Below, piece by piece: positions 11,501 to 17,379 of a stretch of DNA of 17,379 bases. Source of the stretch: Cyclostephanos tholiformis (taxonomy: Eukaryota > Bacillariophyta > Thalassiosirophyceae > Thalassiosirales > Thalassiosiraceae). The notes under the pieces were generated by a model. That model made no database searches. It saw only the letters and a program-made list of their open reading frames with translations, and was not told where the DNA came from. How positions within the stretch are numbered: position 1 is the first letter of the stretch; each line of letters starts with the position of its first letter. The position numbers and the translations under genes were made by a program. The stretch is from positions 1 through 17,379 of the forward strand of contig JALLPB010000338.1 of assembly GCA_036939975.1 (NCBI GenBank). Reading direction: 5' to 3'.

Positions 11501-14500
11501 TGATCAGAATCAAGCTCAAAAGAGGAAAGAAGCAGCTGAAAAGATGAGTGTTGACGTTGAACGTCAACAACTCACCATCGCGGAAAGGAAGCAAAAGGCC
11601 CAGAGTGAACTGGATGAGGCTGAACCCGCATTAAATAGTGCAAAGAACAGCGTGAAGGGCATCAAGAAGAAGGACTTGGACGAGATCAGAAATCTAGGGC
11701 GACCTCCTGCCAATGTCGTGCTAACCCTAGAATGTGTGGCAATCATGCTTGGCGAGACGAGCGTTGATTGGGCCGATGTCAGGAAACTCCTTGCCAAATC
11801 TGAATTCATTCCCAGCATTTTATCATTCGATGGTAAGCATGCTCATTTGGGGACCTATCCTTCGCTGTAGCATTCGCTTCTCAACTCATTGCTTTGTTTA
11901 TGTAGTCGACAAGCTGACTTCTAGGCAAATAAATATTGTGAAAGACAAGTATCTCGACGGTAATCCTGATTTGTCAGTCGAAAAAGTGATGAGGAGCAGC
12001 AAAGCATGCGGTCCACTCTACCAGGTCAGTCAGTGCAGAAAGAGTCAACACTTGTTGATGAAATAGAACGAAAATGTGCCTAAGTCTTACTCACATTATG
12101 AATAAAACCCGTTCTTGCTCTGTCAATACATCTCTTTTTCTCTATTAAAAAAAGTGGGCAGAATCTCAAATCAAATATTCGTCAATCTACAATAGCATTC
12201 AGCCATTACGTGAAGAAGGTGAGCAGGGAACTGTTCTTTTTGACCAAGAATTGGACCACACAGTAGTGACTCATTTAGGCACTGAGAAAAAACACGTTCC
12301 TACCGTTTTTCTTACTCTCATACTGAATGCAACTCGTTCTCTCCATTCGTTTTTGTCTCCTATCATCGAAAAAGTTGAGCTATTGGAGAAAGAAGCTGCA
12401 GTGGCCAACGATGAAAAGGAAAAGCTCGAATCTGAAGTCGCACAGTTGGAGTCATCGATTGCAAACTATAAAGCAGAGTACGCAACCCTCATCAGAGATG
12501 TGGAAGCTCTCAAGAGAGAAATGGAAATCGTAACAACGAAAGTGTTTCGCGCAGAAAGTCTGATGAAAAGTCTCAGCCAAGAAAGTTCACGCTGGTCCAA
12601 GAGCAGTCAAGGATTTCAAGCCATCCTAAGGAACCTAGTTGGTGATGGATTGCAAATGGCAGCATTCCTAACATACTCGGGCTTTTTCCCCTTTAATACG
12701 AGGCGTTTACTGCTCAAGCAATGGCGCAACACCCTCGATCTTCTTGGGATTGAATTTCGGGACGACTTAGGCATGGTCGAATCTCTGAGTAAAACGTCCG
12801 ATAGGCTTTTATGGCAATCGCAGGGCCTTCCATCTGACTCTCTCAGTCTCGAGAATGGAGTCATTTTAGACCGTTGTGTTCGTTTCCCTCTCATTATTGA
12901 CCCGTCTGGTAATGCAATCGATGTAAGAATTGCGTGTGCAATTATTTGCGTTCGATTTTTTTTCGCACAATCTACAATTCAACATCGCTTTTTTTGTTCA
13001 ATTGTACAGTTTGTCATGAGCAAGTATCAAGGTGAAAAGATTCAAAAGACGTCTTTCCTTGACAAAGCATTCATGAAGACTCTTGCTGGAGCAGTACGAT
13101 TTGGAACTACTCTTTTGGTGGAAAATGTAGAAAAACTGGATCCCGTGCTAAATCCTATTTTGAACAAAGAAATACAGAGAACAGGTGGCAGATGTGAGTT
13201 TTTACCTATTAGTACAAGATTGAACATCTTTGAAATAACGACTTCAATGTTTTGTTTTCTTTCTTACGCCTACCCGCAAAAACAAAGGTCTGGTTAGAAT
13301 TGGAACGGAAGATGTTGATTACAGTCCCAAGTTCAAAATTATCCTCACCACAAAGAATCCCGCGGTAAAATTAACTCCAGATATTTGCTCGCGTGTAACG
13401 CTGGTCAATTTCACGTAAGTTCAATTATTTTTTAGGTTTGGAGATCCAACACGAATTAGGTTTTCTTACACCAAGTTTGAACGCCAAATAAAAAGAGTCA
13501 CCCCCGCTGGTCTGCAGAGTCAAAGTCTTAGCCGAATCTTGGAGTTTGAGAAACCTGAAATTGAGAAGCAAAGGAATGACATCTTGAAGCTGCAAGGCGA
13601 GCAAAATGTTAAATTGCGAGAACTTGAAGAGCAGATGCTGAGGGAAATCAGCGCTGTTGAGGGTAATATTCTCGACAACGATCGTGTTGTGGAGGGAATG
13701 GAGCGTCTGATGAAAGAGGGCGCCCAAGTAGAGGAGCAGATTGCAAACAGCGCTAAGGTCATGTCAGAAGTTCAGGGGGCAATTGTAAGTGTACAAAAAA
13801 GGTGTATGTGCCTATCATGTTGTACGGACAATTATTCGCCGTCTGACTCGACGCTTTATTTTGATACCGACAGGCCGTATATGAGCCATTGTCTCTTGTT
13901 TGCAAGGAACTTTTTATTCTGTTCTCCGGAATGAAGGAGATTGATTTCCTTTATGAGTTCACCGCACAATCCTTTATGAGTATTTTGGTTTGTGTCCTCA
14001 AAAGCAACATCGACAAAAATGTTCAAGGACAGGAACGCCTATCATTTTTGAAGACGCAGTTGTTTTGCGAGGTTGCTTCAAGAGTTGGCCGAGGGCTAAG
14101 GACTGAGGATAAAATGGTTTTTGCCCTACTTCTCGCCAAGATCGCTACAGGAAAGATCGCAATTGACGACCATGTCTCAGGATTATCTACCGATGACATA
14201 ACTTGTATGATCGATGGAGCTTTCGGACTCAATTTTCCCTGGCAAGGAAAGGGATTGAACCATTTACGGGATGTAACATTCAAAGACATCAACTCGATGG
14301 TGCCATTACTGTTGTGCAGTGCACCTGGCCATGACGTCAGTGGGCGAGTGGAGGTTATGGCAAAATCTGAATCAAAAGAGTTACTATCTGTTGCCATGGG
14401 TAGCTCTGAGGGATATAAGACAGCTGAAAACTTCATTGCCTTGGCATCAAAGAGAGGAACTTGGGTAATTCTTAAGAATGTACACCTTTGTACTGAATGG

Positions 14501-15241
14501 CTCGAAGACACCCTGGTCAAAATTCTTCAAACAATGAACGTGGGAACCCATCGTGGTTTCCGCCTGTTCATCACTAGTGAAATTAGCCCAAAGCTTCCAA
14601 CTTCCCTTCTCCAGATCAGTGATGTAATTGTGGCCGAATCTCCCACTGGAATCAAGGCATCTCTATCTAGGTTTTTCTCAAGTATATCAATTGGGAGATT
14701 CCGAAATAGTGTTAAAAATCGTCTCTACCTGATCCTAGGTTGGATTCATGCCGTCATTCAAGAGCGCCTTCGATTCATGCCAAATGGTTGGAGTGAAAAA
14801 TACGAATTCACCGAGGCAGACGCCATTCATGCCCTCGATGCCATTGATTCATTAGTCGATGATGCATGTGGCAAAAAGCAAAATCTGGATCCAGAAAAGC
14901 TTCCATGGGAAGCGATTCGTGCGACGCTGTGCAAGGGGGTATTTGGCGGCAGAATCACATACGATTCAGATCAAGCCATCCTCGACAATCTTGTGAACTC
15001 GACATTCGTTCCAAAAGCATTCAACGTGGACTTCATGTTAGCACATGTTAAAGGTGCCCCTGTACTACCTGAAGGTAGCTCAAAGGATGAGTTATTTGCA
15101 TGGATTGATTCTCTACCGTCTCATAACCCTCCCACATGGATCGGCTTAGACGAAACGGCGGAAATCGCCAGAGATAATATGGTGGCCGAGTCAGTCGTGA
15201 AGAAGTATAAGATTGTGAGCAGAGCTCTATCTGATGAGTAA
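285..15241 (+). CDS. DYNC1H1: Cytoplasmic dynein 1 heavy chain, 18 exons, missing the C-terminal cap
   Basis: This is the motor subunit of cytoplasmic dynein, which uses ATP to move cargo toward microtubule minus ends. Exons: 285-2579, 2731-3340, 3423-3614, 3707-5750, 5826-6976, 7057-7149, 7227-8304, 8376-9511, 9607-9774, 9864-11392, 11493-11832, 11906-12024, 12155-12218, 12375-12922, 13010-13193, 13288-13414, 13496-13784, 13874-15241. All 17 introns are GT-AG; the 13335 coding bases close in frame to 4444 residues. The start at 285 has the context CACCATGG and places the tail in register with animal DYNC1H1. P-loop lysines lie near residues 2109 (AAA1, GPAGTGKT), 2401 (AAA2, GPSGVGKT), 2775 (AAA3, GPPGSGKT) and 3120 (AAA4, GDSGAGKT). 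Walker B motifs include [20 protein letters not shown] and FCDEINLP. Similarity to DYNC1H1, recalled rather than searched, runs along the whole chain and fits cytoplasmic dynein 1 better than axonemal or IFT dyneins. Missing: about 100 residues before the AAA6 core, and the C-terminal cap. Confidence 0.96.
7057..8304 (+). other. AAA1 and AAA2 region of the dynein motor (exons 6-7)
   Basis: These two exons encode the main ATPase site. AAA1 has GPAGTGKT (lysine near residue 2109), Walker [12 protein letters not shown] and a sensor segment with [14 protein letters not shown], all very close to the animal protein. AAA2 has GPSGVGKT (near 2401) and [12 protein letters not shown]. The intron between exons 6 and 7 (7150-7226) splits the cysteine codon before [11 protein letters not shown]. 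Every residue I would look for in a working AAA1 site is present, so this motor should hydrolyse ATP, as inferred from motif conservation. Confidence 0.9.
8676..8727 (+). repeat. Three copies of a 16-base unit inside exon 8
   Basis: GGCAACATCTCTAGTT occurs exactly three times, at 8676-8691, 8695-8710 and 8712-8727, separated by GAG and T. The first and third copies are 36 bases apart, so both encode ATSLV; the middle copy is read in another frame (GNISSL). The net insert keeps the reading frame. It falls near residues 2588-2605, between AAA2 and AAA3, where length varies among dyneins. It looks like a recent local duplication. Confidence 0.9.
11255..12560 (+). other. Stalk and microtubule-binding domain of dynein (exons 10-14)
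   Basis: The end of exon 10 and exon 11 encode coiled coil 1 (heptad-like charged helix beginning about [14 protein letters not shown]). The microtubule-binding domain follows, from about residue 3480, with [19 protein letters not shown] and later [11 protein letters not shown]. Coiled coil 2 returns in exons 13 and 14 ([26 protein letters not shown]). The glutamate-proline turn before the binding domain ([14 protein letters not shown]) is kept. Four introns interrupt this region. Length and order match the usual stalk, so microtubule binding is probably intact. Confidence 0.85.
12219..12374 (+). other. Intron 13: 156 bases, frame-preserving and without stop codons
   Basis: The donor is GTGAGC at 12219 and the acceptor is the purine-rich CGAAAAAG ending at 12374. 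Removing it joins QPLREE to VELLEKEAA, which matches the continuous coiled coil 2 of animal DYNC1H1, so splicing is the likely normal state. The intron is 52 codons long and, read in the phase of the gene, contains no stop. Retention would therefore give an intact reading frame with a 52-residue insert at the start of coiled coil 2. Confidence 0.75.
12923..13009 (+). other. Intron 14: 87 bases, frame-preserving and without stop codons
   Basis: The donor is GTAAGA at 12923 and the acceptor is TTGTACAG ending at 13009. Splicing joins DPSGNAID to [11 protein letters not shown], as expected for AAA5. The intron is exactly 29 codons in phase 0 and has no in-frame stop. It is T-rich and would encode a hydrophobic Phe/Ile/Cys-rich insert, unlike the surrounding protein, which supports its being an intron. 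Confidence 0.8.
13874..15241 (+). other. Exon 18: end of AAA5, shortened AAA6 and early stop
   Basis: This last exon covers the buttress return helix, AAA6 and the first part of the C-terminal region. Conserved blocks are [53 protein letters not shown]-like [18 protein letters not shown] and [11 protein letters not shown]. Between LLLAKI and LLLCSAPG there are about 54 residues, against about 150 in the animal protein. The missing part includes the helix with Arg-Pro-Asp-Arg. The stop at 15239-15241 comes soon after PTWIGL, which removes the C-terminal cap. Confidence 0.85.
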
Positions 15242-15549
15242 CTTGTATGAGACGTCGAAAGACCCGAAATAATTATTAGTGGCAATTTGACACTTCTCTC
15301 TAGAGCCGATATATTCGTTACGAGTTTTGATAGTGAAGTGGCAAATAACAATCCCCATCTGAGTCTTCATTTTCCTTTTCGAGAGAGGTAATCATCTTCC
15401 TCTTGACTTGTCAAACCCTCTGGCTGCTGCTTACCCCACCCCCCTTGGCAGCTGGGCGCAGACTTGACATCTCTGGATTAATTGATAAAGTATTTAAAAA
15501 TTTAAGAGTGGGTAAAAAAAAACTCCGAGTCGAGTAGGATAATCAGAAG
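15242..15549 (+). promoter_or_regulatory. Gap between dynein stop and EF-hand gene, with a TATA-like stretch
   Basis: These 308 bases must hold the 3' end of the dynein transcript and the promoter of the next gene. AATAAT at 15268-15273 could serve as a weak polyadenylation signal. TATTTAAA at 15491-15498, about 52 bases before the EF-hand start, is a plausible TATA-like element. I found no recognisable dynein C-terminal coding sequence here in any forward frame. The assignments are by pattern only. Confidence 0.35.
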
Positions 15550-16097
15550 ATGGTGCTCAGCCAGGAAGATATCGACGGATGCCGCCAGGCGTTTATGGCC
15601 TTTGACAAGGATCGAAGCGGGACCATCGACGTTTGGGAACTAAGACATGTATTGGAAGCCATGGGGCAGGCTCCCACCGAGGACGAGCTATTCCAAATGA
15701 TCAGCGAGGTCGACGAAAACATGAGCGGTTCGATCGATTTCGGCGAGTTCCTCAAGGTCGTCGAATCGCAGAAGAATCGCGCCGCGAACCTAGATGACGA
15801 GAATGACATGATTGATGCATTCGTCGCCTGCGGGGGGCAGCCGGACAAGGGCGGGCACGTGAAGAGGGAGACTTTGATCAAGATAATCAAACACGACTTC
15901 GGCTTGACGATCGACATTGAGGAACTTATCAACAAAATCGACGCCGATGGCTCGTGAGTTTCGACTTTATTATTTTGTGCCACCGCCATCGCTAATTCTT
16001 GAACACAATGACTGATGCTCATCACTTACTCACTCATTGTTGCACCAATAGGGGAGAGATAGAATTCGATGAATTCTCACTCATGTTGGGGAAATAA
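15550..16097 (+). CDS. Calmodulin-like protein with four EF-hands, two exons
   Basis: Exons 15550-15953 and 16052-16097 are joined across a 98-base GT-AG intron (donor GTGAGT) and encode 149 residues, the usual size for calmodulin-type proteins. EF-hand loops: hand 1 at residues 19-30 (DKDRSGTIDVWE), hand 2 at 55-66 (DENMSGSIDFGE) and hand 4 near the C-terminus (DADGSGEIEFDE) keep the acidic residue at position 1, Gly at 6 and Glu at 12. Hand 3 (around CGGQPDKGGHVKRE) lacks the acidic first position and probably does not bind calcium. Hand 4 is split by the intron after DADG, which confirms the splice. The divergent second half excludes true calmodulin; centrin-like or outer-arm dynein light-chain or docking EF-hand proteins are the nearest types I can suggest. 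It probably acts as a calcium sensor, possibly in a flagellum or on a dynein, though that is inferred from resemblance and position. Confidence 0.92.
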
Positions 16098-17325
16098 ACA
16101 GTAATGTTCAATTCCTAGCTACCTAGCTGTATCCCTTAGTGTATGTCCGATAGCGAATCAAATAAGACTACAGACCATTCAATTCAGTTCGGGTCCTCCT
16201 TTCGCAACTAGCACGCTCGCCCGATCCGTGTTTTGGTGCGTTTCGACTTGACCTGTCCTGTGTTGCCTTTCCTTAACTTCAACTTCGAAACACGACATCG
16301 GCATTCGAATTAAGACCACTTAAAAATAGCCCCCCCCCCTGTCTTCGTTAGGCGTTTCTCATCTTCTTCTTGTTAGTGTTGATCTCAATCAACAAACAGC
16401 GGAACTACTTTCCCAGAAATGTGCAATCCATGCTTCTTCCACCGTCTTCATTTAAGGTAGACCGGGATCCTTTACTTGAGAAATCAAATCGAATATATTA
16501 AGTCTCCCATGTCAGAATTTCGCCAGACCAATTAAATTTAGAATTTTCGGTATCTCTACAATGAATGCCGTCATCTTAATTGCACTGTGGCATGATCCCA
16601 CATGAAGCCCCAAGTTCCCATCCAGCGCAAGGGGTTGTTGATTGTTATGTGAACAATAAAATCACTCCGAGCTATCCCAGGACCTATTCGCGCTCTTCAA
16701 CAGGAACATATATTCAGCATAACATATATAATCGCCATCGGCACGATACAAACAAATATGCAAAAAGCTTGATTCATTATTGATACACCCACACATCAAG
16801 ATCCTTCTTCGGCTCATTACTGGACAAGTTCTGTTTGACAGAACAACGTGCAAGCTTCAGCCTTCTATTCCTCCGAATATGACACGCCCTCCCCCCCATG
16901 ATGCGATATACTATGGATCATCGACTATGGCCGGTACACAAACGAGGCACGTGCGGTCTGCTGTGGATGGAGCGGGCGGCGGGCGGTGGCGCCCGGGGCG
17001 GGAGGATTGAGAGGGGATGGTTAGCAGTAATTACATTGCCATTGTGCTTCGTTGGGCGGAACGGCAACAACAAAAATAAGAGACAACGATGACCAACTCT
17101 TAATTCGGCCCGCCTGCCCCCGAGCCTTCCCATGATGTTGTTGTGTCTGATATTAGGTATTGTATGGTCTTCATGGATGGGGAGTACGTAGGTAACAACG
17201 TGTGTGTGTAGCATGATTGCTTCGATGGATATCTCGCGAATTTGAATTTTACTAGCAAACAATAACAAAACGATGTTTCGAAAGGCAGATTTCTAAAATT
17301 ATGGCAATCATTTTAATAGACTAGC
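16098..17325. other. Stretch without a convincing gene
   Basis: After the EF-hand stop I see no coding region with recognisable similarity. AATAAA overlaps the stop at 16093-16098 and another lies within GTGAACAATAAAATC near 16650-16660; either could help end the EF-hand transcript. A run of ten C bases lies at 16330-16339, and a GC-rich patch occurs near 16960-17010. No tRNA, rRNA or transposase remnant was apparent by eye. Small open frames on both strands have no family features. Confidence 0.6.
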
Positions 17326-17377
17326 CTACCGTACAAGTCGGGGTTTAAGCACCAGCGGGGTTTAAGCACCAGACACT
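17326..17377. repeat. Right copy of 52-base terminal inverted repeat
   Basis: This is the exact reverse complement of bases 1-52, including the two tandem 17-base units, here reading CGGGGTTTAAGCACCAG. Two further bases (AA) follow before the window ends. The pair of copies encloses 17273 bases. See the left copy for the possible meanings. Confidence 0.95.
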
Positions 17378-17379
17378 AA

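Noticed and set aside
285..15241. Treating the dynein as a pseudogene
   Set aside because: Eighteen exons join without frameshift or internal stop, all introns have proper splice sites and the ATPase motifs are intact. Loss of two blocks alone is not enough.
15215..15549. Splicing from a donor-like site near 15215 or 15238 into the EF-hand gene to make a fusion protein
   Set aside because: The EF-hand gene has its own ATG in good position and is complete at normal length; no fusion is needed to explain either gene.
16580..17268. Short open frames on both strands after the EF-hand gene
   Set aside because: They are short, of unremarkable composition, overlap each other, and show no motif or family resemblance.
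16098..17325. RNA genes or CRISPR-like arrays
   Set aside because: No tRNA-like arms or regularly spaced repeats were visible by eye; a covariance-model search would be needed to exclude small RNAs.
1..17379. Calling the window a proven giant transposon
   Set aside because: The inverted repeats are real, but there is no transposase, recombinase or visible target-site duplication, and the cargo is a conserved housekeeping gene. It is kept as a hypothesis only.

Overview
This is nuclear DNA from a eukaryote, most likely a single-celled protist. It carries two intron-bearing genes on the + strand, and every intron runs GT to AG and is short (71 to 156 bases). The dense layout and short introns would suit a stramenopile such as a diatom, but that is an inference; nothing here fixes the species.

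Positions 285-15241 hold a nearly complete heavy chain of cytoplasmic dynein 1 (DYNC1H1 type). I could join 18 exons without any frame break, giving 4444 residues. The order is: tail, linker, AAA1 to AAA4 with all four P-loop lysines present, stalk with microtubule-binding domain, AAA5, AAA6, stop. The tail exon (285-2579) is GC-rich, with Gly-rich and Asp/Glu-rich runs; the other exons are closer to balanced composition. Two conserved parts appear to be missing. A block of roughly 100 residues before the AAA6 core is absent, including the Arg-Pro-Asp-Arg helix found across dyneins. The C-terminal cap is also gone: the protein stops about where the animal protein enters its acidic linker before the cap.

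After a 308-base gap, positions 15550-16097 encode a 149-residue, four-EF-hand protein of the calmodulin/centrin/dynein-light-chain type, in two exons. Hands 1, 2 and 4 look able to bind calcium; hand 3 is degenerate. Its closeness to a dynein gene is suggestive but does not prove a shared role.

From 16098 to 17325 I see no convincing gene. The two ends of the window are an exact 52-base inverted repeat (1-52 and 17326-17377), each copy holding two tandem 17-base units. There is no transposase between them. The window could therefore be a long element bounded by terminal inverted repeats that contains a dynein gene, or simply a contig that stops at two copies of a dispersed repeat. The repeat, the two missing dynein blocks and a pair of stop-free, frame-preserving introns in the stalk and AAA5 region are the points most worth a second look.
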